Shown here: in pieces, positions 43,407-52,474 of the stretch
How positions within the stretch are numbered: the first letter of the stretch is position 1
How the letters are laid out: each line of letters starts with the position of its first letter
DNA from: Saprospiraceae bacterium UBA3362
Lineage (GTDB): Bacteria; Bacteroidota; Bacteroidia; Chitinophagales; Saprospiraceae
Length of the DNA: 64,000 nt
Reading direction: 5' to 3'
NCBI GenBank assembly: GCA_002360455.1
Contig: DEQQ01000086.1
Coordinates: forward strand, 1 to 64,000
Translations under genes and position numbers: made by a program
The notes under the pieces: generated by a model
What the model was told of the DNA's origin: nothing
The model's database searches: none
Seen by the model: the letters and a program-made list of their open reading frames with translations, nothing else

Positions 43407-45965
43407 TCAGCTTTGTTTTTTTACGGAGCTGGACTTGCTGCTGGCTTGAATCAGGATTCCGTCTTTTTCTTCATTGATCACAGCCTTCAACTTGGTACCT
43501 TGATCTGCACTGTGCTTCAACAAAAACTCAGCTAAAGGATCCTCTAAGTACTTTTGGATAGCTCGATGTAAGGGTCTTGCACCAAACTGTGGATCGTAGC
43601 CTTTTTCGGCCAAAAACTCCATGGCTTCAGGACTGATTTGGATATTATAGCCGAGACCTTCTACTCTCTTAATTAGAGAAGCAGCAACCAAATTGATGAT
43701 CTTAAAGATTTCTTCCTTCTCAAGAGAATTGAAGACTACTACATCGTCTATCCTGTTGAGAAATTCCGGGCTGAATGTCTTTTTTAGCGCATTTTTGATC
43801 ACTGATTTTGCATGCTCATCTTGACTCTCTACTCTGGCCTGTGTTGCAAATCCAACTCCTTGACCAAAATCTTTGAGCTGTCTTGCTCCAATATTGGAGG
43901 TCATAATGATAATCGTATTTTTGAAATCCACCTTACGTCCCAAACCGTCTGTAAGCTGACCTTCGTCCAACACTTGGAGTAAAATATTGTACACATCAGG
44001 ATGCGCTTTTTCTATTTCATCGAGAAGAACTACACAGTAAGGTTTTCTTCTCACTTTCTCTGTGAGCATTCCACCTTCTTCGTAACCTACATATCCCGGA
44101 GGCGCACCGATCAATCTGGAAACCGTGAATTTTTCCATATACTCGGACATGTCAATTCTGATCAGCGAATCATCACTGTCAAAAAGAAATCTTGCCAAGG
44201 TTTTGGCCATTTCTGTTTTTCCTACACCTGTTGGTCCAAGGAAAATGAAACTGCCTATTGGTTTGTTTGGATCTTTCAGCCCAACTCGATTGCGCTGTAT
44301 TGCTTTGGTTATTTTTTGTAAAGCTTCATCTTGTCCTATGATAGAGCCTTGCAGCTGCTCAAACATATTGATCAATTTGGCACTCTCCGTTTGGGCTACA
44401 CGTTTTACAGGAATTCCGGTCATCATGGAGACTACTTCTGCAATGTCATCTGCACTCACAGGAAATCTTTTGGTTTTTGCCTCATCGTCCCATTCTTGTT
44501 TTGATTGCTCAAGTCTTCTGAGCAATTTAGATTCCATGTCCCTATAGTCTGCAGCTTTTTCGTATTGCTGACTTTTTACTGCATTATTTTTTTGCTCACG
44601 AACAAGATCTATTTGTTTTTCGATTTCTTCTATGTGTTTTGGAACATGAATATTTTTTAGATGAACTCTAGCTCCAACTTCATCCAAAACATCAATTGCT
44701 TTATCCGGCAAATAACGATCTGTGATATACCTATCGCTCAACTTAACGCAAGCATCAATGGCATCATCAGAATAATTTACAGAATGATATTCTTCGTATT
44801 TTGGTTTGATATTTTGTAAAATTTGAATGGCCTCTTCTGCAGTTGGTGGATTGATCATCACTTTTTGGAATCTTCTGTCCAATGCACCATCTTTCTCGAT
44901 ATGTTGCCTGTATTCATCCAGAGTAGAAGCGCCAATACATTGGAGTTCACCCCTAGCCAAAGCAGGCTTAAAAATATTGGAGGCATCAAGAGATCCTGTG
45001 GCTCCACCGGCTCCCACCATGGTATGGATTTCATCAATGAACAAGATTACATCTCTCGATTTTTCAAGCTCATTCATGATGGCTTTGATCCTCTCTTCGA
45101 ACTGACCACGATATTTTGTTCCGGCTACCAAAGCGGCCAAATCCAACATGACAATCCGCTTATTGAAAAGCGTCCGTGAAACTTTTTTCTGTAAAATTCT
45201 CAATGCAAGTCCCTCCGCGATGGCCGTTTTTCCAACTCCCGGCTCGCCAATAAGAATAGGATTATTTTTCTTACGTCGACTTAAAATTTGCGATACACGC
45301 TCTATCTCCTGCTCTCTACCTACAATAGGATCAAGTTTGCCATCCTCTGCCAATTTTGATATATCTCTTCCATAGTTATCCAAAACCGGTGTTTGAGATT
45401 TGTTTCCGGAGCGTTTTGAAAAAGAAGATGAACTGCTCCCTTCATCATCAAAAGAATCCGAATCCGAAGTAGCATCCATCCTAATATCCGGCTCTTGAGC
45501 TTCTGTATCATTGTGAATATCATTGGAAATATAATCCAACTCTATTTTATAAGAATCATAATCTACTTTGAAATATTCGAGTATTGAAGCTGCCAAATTT
45601 TCATGGTGTTTTAGTATGGACAACATTAAATGCTCAGGATAAATCTCTTCTTCTTTAGAAATTTTAGCTTCTAAATAGGTGAATTTTAAAACTTTTTCAG
45701 CTTGTTTGTTCAAGGGTAAATTTCCCACTTGAAAACTTGCATCTTCTCCTTTTTTTACCGGAATGGCTTCTTCAATTTTGAATCTAAGCTCTTCCAAATC
45801 TATTCTAAACGCTTTTAAGGTTTGGACAGCCAAGGTTTCTTTTTCTTGGATCATTCCAAGTAAAATATGCTCTGTGCCTATATAGTCATGACCTAACCTT
45901 AAAGCTTCTTCGCGACTATTGGCCAATACTTTTTTGACCTGTTGTGAAAATCTTCTATTGTTCAT
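43407..45965 (-). CDS. clpC: ATP-dependent Clp protease ATP-binding subunit ClpC
   Basis: The 852-residue AAA+ unfoldase has the Clp_N repeats (1-150: SREEALRLGHDYIGTEHILL), an acidic/serine linker, AAA module 1 with GEPGVGKTAIAEGLA and LFIDEIHTMVGAGGA, a UVR motif in the middle (KSQQYEKAADYRDMESKL), AAA module 2 with GPTGVGKTEMAK and VLLDEIEKAHPDVYN, and a C-terminal domain (DPQFGARPLHRAIQ). It feeds protein substrates to ClpP. The serine/aspartate linker (about 155-180) is unusually low-complexity. It is transcribed alone. Confidence 0.96.
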   Translation of the reverse strand: MNNRRFSQQVKKVLANSREEALRLGHDYIGTEHILLGMIQEKETLAVQTLKAFRIDLEELRFKIEEAIPVKKGEDASFQVGNLPLNKQAEKVLKFTYLEAKISKEEEIYPEHLMLSILKHHENLAASILEYFKVDYDSYKIELDYISNDIHNDTEAQEPDIRMDATSDSDSFDDEGSSSSSFSKRSGNKSQTPVLDNYGRDISKLAEDGKLDPIVGREQEIERVSQILSRRKKNNPILIGEPGVGKTAIAEGLALRILQKKVSRTLFNKRIVMLDLAALVAGTKYRGQFEERIKAIMNELEKSRDVILFIDEIHTMVGAGGATGSLDASNIFKPALARGELQCIGASTLDEYRQHIEKDGALDRRFQKVMINPPTAEEAIQILQNIKPKYEEYHSVNYSDDAIDACVKLSDRYITDRYLPDKAIDVLDEVGARVHLKNIHVPKHIEEIEKQIDLVREQKNNAVKSQQYEKAADYRDMESKLLRRLEQSKQEWDDEAKTKRFPVSADDIAEVVSMMTGIPVKRVAQTESAKLINMFEQLQGSIIGQDEALQKITKAIQRNRVGLKDPNKPIGSFIFLGPTGVGKTEMAKTLARFLFDSDDSLIRIDMSEYMEKFTVSRLIGAPPGYVGYEEGGMLTEKVRRKPYCVVLLDEIEKAHPDVYNILLQVLDEGQLTDGLGRKVDFKNTIIIMTSNIGARQLKDFGQGVGFATQARVESQDEHAKSVIKNALKKTFSPEFLNRIDDVVVFNSLEKEEIFKIINLVAASLIKRVEGLGYNIQISPEAMEFLAEKGYDPQFGARPLHRAIQKYLEDPLAEFLLKHSADQGTKLKAVINEEKDGILIQASSKSSSVKKQS

Positions 45966-46194
45966 TAAGCTTATTGCAATAACTAATTTCAGTATAAATA
46001 TATGCTAAATCTTGTAAATGTTGCCCAAAATTCTTGACTTTTGGGAATAAAGAGCTTGAATAACAAACAAAAAAGCTTAAAAGTTTGGAGATTTTATCTT
46101 TAATTTGCATCCTGATTCACAACTGTGAATTATATTATATTTAATCATTTTAATATATAAATTGTTGTAAAACAATAATTTGAAATCATTCGTC

Positions 46195-46569
46195 ATGAAA
46201 TATTCTATTGACAAACAGGATCGTTACAGCATATTCCAATTAGAAGAAAAGAACCTAAACTCTGTCATTGCTCCTCAGCTGAAGAGTGAGTTTGTTTTTT
46301 TGAGAAACGAGGGGGTGAAAAACCTTATCTTGGATATGGAAAATTTGGATTATGTGGACTCCTCCGGCTTAAGCTCTATACTTACAGCAAATCGATTGTG
46401 GAAGGATTATGGTTCATTTATCCTGACCAACATCAAAAGCTCAAGTATTTCTAATCTTCTTGAAATTTCGAAATTAACAGATATTCTTACTATAATTCCA
46501 ACTTTGGAGGAAGCTGTAGATTATGTCTTCATGGAAGATATCGAAAGAGATTTATCTGAGGAGGAATGA
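46195..46569 (+). CDS. STAS domain anti-sigma factor antagonist-like protein
   Basis: The 124-residue protein has the STAS fold of SpoIIAA type: a strand-helix start, LDMENLDYVDSSGLSSIL (about 50-67) with the DSSG Ser that RsbW-type kinases phosphorylate, and a C-terminal ILTIIPTLEEAVDYVF. Such proteins sequester anti-sigma factors or act in signalling. No kinase or sigma gene is near. The frame opens with TTG 46180 but ATG 46195 is preferred. It overlaps the RNase Z gene by 4 bases. Confidence 0.88.
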   Translation: MKYSIDKQDRYSIFQLEEKNLNSVIAPQLKSEFVFLRNEGVKNLILDMENLDYVDSSGLSSILTANRLWKDYGSFILTNIKSSSISNLLEISKLTDILTIIPTLEEAVDYVFMEDIERDLSEEE

Positions 46570-47366
46570 ACTTTAAGATGTTTAGGGTAACTATTTTGGG
46601 TTGCAGCTCTGCTGTAGCTTACAAAGGCAGATACCCTTCTTCACAGCTGATCAATGTTCATGAAAAGTTGTTTCTCATGGATTGCGGCGAAGGGACACAA
46701 AACAGACTTGCAGAACATCACGTAAGGACGTTTAGGATTTCGCATATTTTTATTTCTCATTTGCATGGGGATCATGTATTAGGATTGCCAGGACTTATTA
46801 ATAGTTTTGCTCTTGCAGGGAGAACAGAACCTCTGCATCTATATGGTCCTACCGGATTGGACCTTTATATCAATTCTTGTCTTGAACTTACATATTCACA
46901 TACCTCATTTCCGATAAAGTTCCATATTCTCGATTCGGAGCAATCTTCTGTATGTTACTCTGACGAGACTGTTCGGGTGCTTCATTTTCCTTTGAAGCAT
47001 CGGATTCCAACAATAGGATATAGATTTCAAGAACAGTTGCAACAAAATCATTCCAATCATTTGGATAGATCTTATTGTTATGCCAGTGACAATAGGGTTG
47101 AAATAAGTCAGTTGCCCTACATTCGCAATGCCAATGCTTTATATCATGAAACCACGTATTTGCAAGACTTGGATGAAAAAGCAGAGCTTACAAAACATTC
47201 TACCGCAGCAGCTGTAGCTCAGTTTGCCCAAAAAGCCGAAGTTCAATTATTAATTACAGGACATTACAGTTCTCGGTACGAAGATTTAAACCTGATCTTG
47301 AACGAATGTAAACAATATTTTGATAATACCATTCTCGGGCAAGAAGGTTTAATTGTGGATCTTTAG
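46566..47366 (+). CDS. rnz: Ribonuclease Z, short form
   Basis: RNase Z trims tRNA 3' ends. The 266-residue metallo-beta-lactamase-fold protein has the zinc motif HLHGDHVLGLPGL (65-77), LHFPLKHRIPTIGYRF (PxKHR substrate-binding segment), SDNRVE, YHETTY and HSTAAAVAQFA with ITGHYSSRY near the end. It is about 40 residues shorter than the usual 300-310: the stretch normally following GYRxxE is almost absent, where the standard enzyme continues with a KPRPG-like loop. Catalytic residues are intact. Confidence 0.92.
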   Translation: MNFKMFRVTILGCSSAVAYKGRYPSSQLINVHEKLFLMDCGEGTQNRLAEHHVRTFRISHIFISHLHGDHVLGLPGLINSFALAGRTEPLHLYGPTGLDLYINSCLELTYSHTSFPIKFHILDSEQSSVCYSDETVRVLHFPLKHRIPTIGYRFQEQLQQNHSNHLDRSYCYASDNRVEISQLPYIRNANALYHETTYLQDLDEKAELTKHSTAAAVAQFAQKAEVQLLITGHYSSRYEDLNLILNECKQYFDNTILGQEGLIVDL

Positions 47367-47376
47367 CTTGTTTTTT

Positions 47377-49164
47377 TTAATTAAAAATCACTGCACGCCG
47401 GATGCAAGTTTGGCCATTCCATGTGCATTTGACAACATAGGTTCCCGGAGACAACTCGGATAAATACAGTGTGTTTGTTTGTTGATTAAGCATGAATTCT
47501 TTGAAGTAAATTCGCTGTCCTGAAAATGAAAAAATTTCAAGCTCTGCTGTAGAATTTTGATGGGTTTTTGGCCAATGTATTTCGACGTATCGATTATAAC
47601 ATATTACAGACAGTTCATCGGTGTTTTGTTCATTTGATTGATAACTAATGATATTGGAATACAACAGTTCATGTTCATTTTTAAATTGGATTTGAGCTCT
47701 AAAGTATAAATTTTTAGTTGCAGAATTTTTATAAAGAATCTCTGTGTTTTTGGAAGCTTGGTGCAAATCGGAGAAATGAATTCCATCATTTGAAATTTGA
47801 AAGATCAACCATTGATCATCAAAAAGTTCTTGATCAATTCTCAATTTCAATCCATCATCCTGTCGTTCTAAAATGAGTGTAAAATGGTTCAATGCAAGGC
47901 CCGGAGGTGTATAGACATAATTAAGACATTCTATATCTGTGCTTGAAATGGCATTGCAACAATAAGCATACATGTTGGCAGAAGTCACAGGGGTGTGATC
48001 TACAGCCAGTGTGTGCGTAAGCTCGTGCGTCATTACAAGCTTGTATTGAGTTGAATTAAGACAGGGGCCTATATCATTATTCATTATAGTATATCCGTAA
48101 CCGCCGGTGTACCAAGTTACACCACCATAGCTATGAGTACTAATGCCATATAATCCGCTAATGCCCAAAATACCACTGCAGCCCACTAAATTGGGGATCT
48201 CGTTGCATGGGTCATTGTAAATGATTAATGTATTTCTATAGCCTCCAAGACTATTGACAAAGCTTATAAAATTTCCGCTTGCCGCAGAACCTCCCACGCA
48301 GTTGGGTGTATAATTGTGAGTTCCCGCTTGAGTAATTATAATGCCCCCATAATTGCTAGTCATATCACTGAGAGCATTTTGTGTTTGAGTAATTCCACCC
48401 GAATAAGATGCATCACCGCCTGCGGCCCATCTGTAGTTGACATTAAGATTGTTTTGGAATGTGGTCCATCGGAAATTTTGACCACCGCTATTGAGATAAT
48501 GACAATCTGCAGGAGGAGGACCTCTATGAACGATTTCAAAACTCTCAGCATTGTAAGGGGCTCTTACTGCGGTTTCGTTCCATTGACTCAAGGAAGAGCT
48601 GTACAGTTTGAGCTGTCTAAGTAAGGGTTCAAATTGATAGACAGCCTGAGGATCATAATCACTTTCTGAAACAGATAAAATTTCTCTTGAGGCAGGGATT
48701 GGAACCCAGTACAATTCATTATTACGAGCAGATTGCTGATAGATTGCTATGGACAATAATTTGGGCTGAAAGTAATTATTGACTTTATCTAAGAATAAAA
48801 GGTAAATTTCGTTTTCCTCAAGTTCTATATCGCCTGTTGAAGAGCAGACCATTTCGTAATTAAAAAAATGCAATCTGGGGATGGTAATTTTGCGCCCTTC
48901 TATTGTTTTTCCTTTGATGGTTCTGAGAACTGTAGCCTGATAAGCTTTTTGCATGAATTCTTCATGAGCCAGAAGAGATTGGCTAGTGATCTTGCAGACC
49001 AAAACCTGGGAAGCATTTTGAGCCAATTGGCCAAGATGATCCGGCGTAATTACGGAGGTAGAATAGAGTTTAAAACCGGCTACAAGCTGGAGTAAAAACA
49101 ATAGAGCAGAACGGAATTTTTGGTCGAATCCGAATTCCATAATTTTGAGTTTTAGTCGAAACAA
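47377..49164 (-). CDS. Secreted zinc metalloprotease with T9SS C-terminal domain
   Basis: The 595-residue protein has an N-terminal signal sequence (hydrophobic about 15-30), an N-terminal beta domain, then a metalloprotease domain with HELTHTLAVDHT (about 381-392), the HExxHxxxxxH zinc motif of metzincins, preceded by a W/Y-rich region and followed by SANMYAYCCNA, a possible Met-turn. It ends with a T9SS type A sorting domain (AELEIFSFSGQRIYFKEF, LYLSELSPGTYVVKCTW). It is probably exported and cleaves peptide substrates outside the cell. Alternative start M9 at 49140 is plausible. Confidence 0.9.
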   Translation of the reverse strand: MFRLKLKIMEFGFDQKFRSALLFLLQLVAGFKLYSTSVITPDHLGQLAQNASQVLVCKITSQSLLAHEEFMQKAYQATVLRTIKGKTIEGRKITIPRLHFFNYEMVCSSTGDIELEENEIYLLFLDKVNNYFQPKLLSIAIYQQSARNNELYWVPIPASREILSVSESDYDPQAVYQFEPLLRQLKLYSSSLSQWNETAVRAPYNAESFEIVHRGPPPADCHYLNSGGQNFRWTTFQNNLNVNYRWAAGGDASYSGGITQTQNALSDMTSNYGGIIITQAGTHNYTPNCVGGSAASGNFISFVNSLGGYRNTLIIYNDPCNEIPNLVGCSGILGISGLYGISTHSYGGVTWYTGGYGYTIMNNDIGPCLNSTQYKLVMTHELTHTLAVDHTPVTSANMYAYCCNAISSTDIECLNYVYTPPGLALNHFTLILERQDDGLKLRIDQELFDDQWLIFQISNDGIHFSDLHQASKNTEILYKNSATKNLYFRAQIQFKNEHELLYSNIISYQSNEQNTDELSVICYNRYVEIHWPKTHQNSTAELEIFSFSGQRIYFKEFMLNQQTNTLYLSELSPGTYVVKCTWNGQTCIRRAVIFN

Positions 49165-49245
49165 GCTGCAAATATTATAAAATATTGTAATATAACAAAC
49201 AAAATATTATAATTTATTTTAATATGAATTAATTTGCAATATATT

Positions 49246-49275
49246 TTTGAATTGTGGAAACAAGCTGTATTTTTG
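49246..49275 (+). promoter_or_regulatory. Promoter of tRNA-Lys
   Basis: TTTG (49246-49249), 18 bases, TATTTTTG (49268-49275): matches the Bacteroidota primary sigma consensus TTTG-N19-TAnnTTTG almost exactly and lies 27 bases before the tRNA. Confidence 0.75.
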
Positions 49276-49301
49276 CAGCTCGATTTTAAAATCGTGGCTT
49301 T

Positions 49302-49374
49302 GATTCCGTAGCTCAGCTGGTAGAGCAATACACTTTTAATGTATGGGCCTTGGGTTCGAATCCCAACGGGATCA
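49302..49374 (+). tRNA. tRNA-Lys (UUU anticodon)
   Basis: The acceptor stem GATTCCG / CGGGATC (one G-U pair), D-arm GCTCAGCTGGTAGAGC, anticodon stem ATACA / TGTAT with loop CTTTTAA, and T-arm GGGTTCGAATCCC are all present. The anticodon TTT is at 49335-49337, giving lysine. The length is 73 bases and the CCA end is not encoded. A consensus promoter lies just upstream. Confidence 0.97.
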
Positions 49375-49499
49375 CAATCAAATAAAATTATAAATCCTTG
49401 TAGCTGAGATGGTTGCAAGGATTTTGTTTTTTAAGTGGCACTGGCTTTCAAACTATGAAGATAGACCATCCTTTAGCTTGTTTTTGAATTGTAGCGACC

Positions 49500-50056
49500 T
49501 GCGTTTAGTCCCTATCGGGACAGAATAGCTAAATCTGTGACCATTAAATAAAGTCCCGTTAGGGGCTGCACATCGGTCAGAAGAAAACAGGGAAAGCAGT
49601 TGGCGTGCCGTAGGCACGCGATATAAATGGTATTAGTTTATAGAATGATAAGCAAGCTAAAAATTCAATATTGGATTGCTATGCGACCTGTATTTTGTCC
49701 CTTGCGGGACTTGAAAATATGTGAACTGAATTAATTGAATAAAGCTAAACCAATATTTTGTCCCTAGCGGGACATGGGAGGCAATACAAGGATCAATTTT
49801 GCTGTGCGACCAATATTTTGTCCCTAGCGGGACCGAATTTGTGAACTGCATTAATTGAATAAATGCTAAGCCAATATTTTGCCCCTATCGGGACCGAATA
49901 TGTGAACTGCATTAATTGAATAAAGCTAAACCAATATTTTGTCCCTAGTGGGACAGATGAGGCAATGAAGAGATGAATTTTGAGCTTGTATAATTTTGTC
50001 AATTTCAGATTTTAATATTGGATTGCTTGCGACCTGTATTTTGTCCCTAGCGGGAC
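49500..50056. repeat. Array of short palindromes GTCCC-TAGC-GGGAC and ~60-bp tandem repeats
   Basis: GTCCCTAGCGGGAC or close variants occur at 49508, 49697, 49760, 49820, 49881, 49941 and 50043, with an imperfect one near 49553. From about 49685 to 49960 they form a tandem repeat of 60-61 bp in which CCAATATTTTG precedes each palindrome and GTGAACTGCATTAATTGAAT follows several. An extra palindrome GCGTGCC-GTA-GGCACGC lies at 49603-49619. Palindromic REP-like elements are common in Bacteroidota; no coding sequence is present in 49375-50269. Confidence 0.85.
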
Positions 50057-50079
50057 TGCATATCATTATTATACCAATT

Positions 50080-50179
50080 CTGTGAGCCGCCCGAAGGGAG
50101 CTCCCTGTAGGGAGCTGTGCGAAGCACGGAACGCAGTGAACCCCGTAGGGTGGCGACCTGCCGGAACGGCAGGGCACAG
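50080..50179 (+). repeat. Structured intergenic repeat, copy D (upstream of mrp)
   Basis: Outer stem CTGTG (50080-50084) / CACAG (50175-50179), hairpin AGCTCCC-TGTA-GGGAGCT, small hairpin GTGC-GAA-GCAC, core CGGAACGCAGTGAACCCCG, second hairpin TGCCG-GAA-CGGCA. It shares element order with copies A-C. It lies 90 bases before the mrp start and next to the palindrome array. Confidence 0.75.
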
Positions 50180-50269
50180 CATAATGAATTTAAAAATTGC
50201 TTCGAAAATCATGAAATAAATAAGCATTTCCAGGCTCAAATAGGCTAATTTTGCAGTTCATAAGCCTGT

Positions 50270-51355
50270 ATGGAGTTTACAACTGATCAAATCATGGCGG
50301 TGTTGGAGAGTATCCTCGAGCCGCAATCGAAATCCAATCTGCTGCAGCTGAAAATGGTGCGTGATCTTAAATTGGATCAGCAGCAGCTGTTTTTTAATGT
50401 GCATCTGCCTTCTGCCAATTATGCTCATCGCGCCGAGCTTTTTGAGGCCATTCATCTTGCATTTCAGGAGAAGTTGCCTGAGCTCAACATCAATGCTCAT
50501 TTTGTGACAAAGCAGGCCAGCAGCGAGGCTCCAAACACTGTCGTCCCTCAGATAAAAAATTTTGTGGCAGTGGCCTCAGGCAAGGGTGGAGTCGGGAAGT
50601 CGACGGTGAGTGCGAATCTTGCTCTGAGACTGCATGCTTTGGGATTCAAAGTGGGGGTTCTTGACACTGATTTATATGGTCCTTCCATGCCTACTATTTT
50701 TGGAATCAAATCTCATCGTCCTGCTATTCGTCAGGTGCAAGGGAAGAATTATTTGATCCCGATTGATGTGAAGGGAATTCCTGTCATTTCGTTAGGGAAT
50801 ATCATCGAGCCTGAGCAGGCAGTTGTATTGCGTGGACCAAGATTGGCGGCTATTATTAAGCAGTTTTTTCAAGATACGGTGTGGCCTGATTTGGATTATT
50901 TGGTGATTGATCTTCCGCCGGGTACGGGCGATATTCAGTTGACTTTGGTGCAGACAATTCCGGTGACTGCAGTTGTGTTGGTGACCACACCGCAGGAAGT
51001 TGCAGTGGCTGATGCCATCAAGGCTGCCAATATGTTTATGTTGGATCAAATTGCTGTTCCGATAGTTGGTGTGGTTGAGAATATGGCTTTCTTTGTTCCG
51101 GATGATGCTCCTGAGAAAAAGTATTTTATTTTTGGAAAAGGAGGTGGGCAGAGATTGGCAGATTTTACAAAATCAAAACTACTGGGTCAGGTTCCAATCT
51201 ATGAATCTATACGCGCCAGAGCAGATCATGAAATTTCTTTGTTTGATGAAGATGCTTCTACAGAATTGTTTACAGAAATTGCAAGACAGGTCGTGGAACG
51301 TGTCGAGCTGAGAAATAAAACTATGAATCCCACAAAGATTGTTCAAATGGCTTAA
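50270..51355 (+). CDS. Mrp/NBP35 family iron-sulfur carrier ATPase
   Basis: The 361-residue protein has an N-terminal DUF59/FeS-assembly-like domain (1-90) and a P-loop ATPase domain with ASGKGGVGKSTVSANLALRL (about 102-121), DTDLYGPSMPTIFG and VIDLPPGTGDIQLTL. Mrp/ApbC proteins deliver Fe-S clusters. The CPxC motif that normally follows VENM is missing; the sequence is VENMAFFVPDDAPEKKY, a form I believe is frequent in Bacteroidota. pyrF starts 6 bases after the stop. Confidence 0.93.
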   Translation: MEFTTDQIMAVLESILEPQSKSNLLQLKMVRDLKLDQQQLFFNVHLPSANYAHRAELFEAIHLAFQEKLPELNINAHFVTKQASSEAPNTVVPQIKNFVAVASGKGGVGKSTVSANLALRLHALGFKVGVLDTDLYGPSMPTIFGIKSHRPAIRQVQGKNYLIPIDVKGIPVISLGNIIEPEQAVVLRGPRLAAIIKQFFQDTVWPDLDYLVIDLPPGTGDIQLTLVQTIPVTAVVLVTTPQEVAVADAIKAANMFMLDQIAVPIVGVVENMAFFVPDDAPEKKYFIFGKGGGQRLADFTKSKLLGQVPIYESIRARADHEISLFDEDASTELFTEIARQVVERVELRNKTMNPTKIVQMA

Positions 51356-51361
51356 TTGGGT

Positions 51362-52174
51362 ATGGTGAAAAAAATTCAAGAAATCTCTTCATTGATACGA
51401 CAAAGGAAACATTTTCTTTGTGTAGGTCTTGATCCGGATCTTGGCAAAATGAATGCAGAACTATTGTCTCAAGAAAAACCCTTGGTCCGATTTTGTGAGG
51501 AGATTATCGAACAAAGTAAAGATATAGCCATCGCTTATAAAATTAATATTGCATTCTTTGAAACCTTGGGAAGTAAAGGTTATCAACAGCTGGAAGAGCT
51601 CATGGAGTTGTTGCCCAAAGAATGTTTTTTGATTGCAGATGCAAAACGTGCCGATATAGGAAATACATCGAAGCAGTACGCAAACTTTTTTTTTGATCAT
51701 TTGAATTTTGATGCGATTACACTGCATCCTTATATGGGAGTTGATAGTTTGGAACCTTTTTTACAGTATGAAAATAAGGTTTCCATCATTCTCGCGCTTA
51801 CCTCCAATCCGGGTGCAATTGATTTTGAATTGCAGGAGATGAAAACCGGAGGTGCTCTGTACAAGCAAGTGATTTCGACTTTTTCAAATTCACCATTCAG
51901 TGATCGGATCATGTTTGTTGTAGGGGCGACCAGACCACAGGAGTTTGTACAAATTCGGCAATGGATTCCCCATCATTTTTTACTTGTGCCGGGAGTAGGG
52001 GAGCAGGGAGGAGATTTGGAGTCGACCATACGGAACGGAAGAAATGGAGGTGGAGGGTTGTTGATTAATGTTTCGAGAGGAATTTCATATCCTGCAGCTG
52101 AGAAGGGTAAAACTAGAGTTGAGTTAATTCGAGAGCGTGTTGTTCACTATGCACGTTTGATGGCGATTGACTGA
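51362..52174 (+). CDS. pyrF: Orotidine 5'-phosphate decarboxylase, type 2
   Basis: PyrF makes UMP from OMP. The 270-residue protein has the type 2 features: CVGLDPDLGKM at the start, AYKINIAFFETLGSKGYQQL, the catalytic DAKRADIGNTSKQYA (Asp-x-Lys-Arg-x-Asp), ITLHPYMGVDSLEPFL, VPGVGEQGGDLEST and NVSRGISYP. TTG 51356 precedes ATG 51362 in frame; ATG is preferred. Likely co-transcribed with mrp. Confidence 0.94.
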   Translation: MVKKIQEISSLIRQRKHFLCVGLDPDLGKMNAELLSQEKPLVRFCEEIIEQSKDIAIAYKINIAFFETLGSKGYQQLEELMELLPKECFLIADAKRADIGNTSKQYANFFFDHLNFDAITLHPYMGVDSLEPFLQYENKVSIILALTSNPGAIDFELQEMKTGGALYKQVISTFSNSPFSDRIMFVVGATRPQEFVQIRQWIPHHFLLVPGVGEQGGDLESTIRNGRNGGGGLLINVSRGISYPAAEKGKTRVELIRERVVHYARLMAID

Positions 52175-52290
52175 GGTTGTGGATTTTTATTTTTAATTCT
52201 TTTTTTGTATTAATGAAAAATGCCGAAGATGAAGAGAATATCCTTGTTTTTAGCTTGGAGTTTTCTGACTTTTGGTCTGTGTTTTTCAAT

Positions 52291-52328
52291 GTTCTTTTGG
52301 CTTGATCCAAAAGAACCAAAAGATCAAG
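52291..52328. repeat. Two mutually exclusive hairpins in an intergenic region
   Basis: GTTCTTTTGG-CTTGAT-CCAAAAGAAC (52291-52316) is a perfect 10-bp hairpin. Its loop plus next base, CTTGATC (52301-52307), can instead pair with GATCAAG (52322-52328). Such GATCAAG-CCAAAAG palindromes appear to be a common Bacteroidota intergenic element. The remaining part of 52175-52474 has no gene I would accept. Confidence 0.6.
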
Positions 52329-52474
52329 GCTGTTTTCATTTCTTAACGCCTTTGTATTCATTATGAGGGTCGTAGATGATTTTCTCAATATTCTATTTTG
52401 AATGAAATTTTTATTTAGTTTGGTGTAAATGCGGAGGGCTAATTAGAAATATTTTTCATTTTAATCATTCGTTT

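Noticed and set aside
49685..49960. CRISPR-like array
   Set aside because: Units recur every 60 bases, but the sequences between palindromes are nearly identical to each other, so they are tandem repeats and not spacers; no cas genes are present.
52113..52388. 91-codon minus-strand open frame
   Set aside because: Overlaps the 3' end of pyrF by 62 bases and is largely made from the palindromic element at 52291-52328; no recognisable protein feature.
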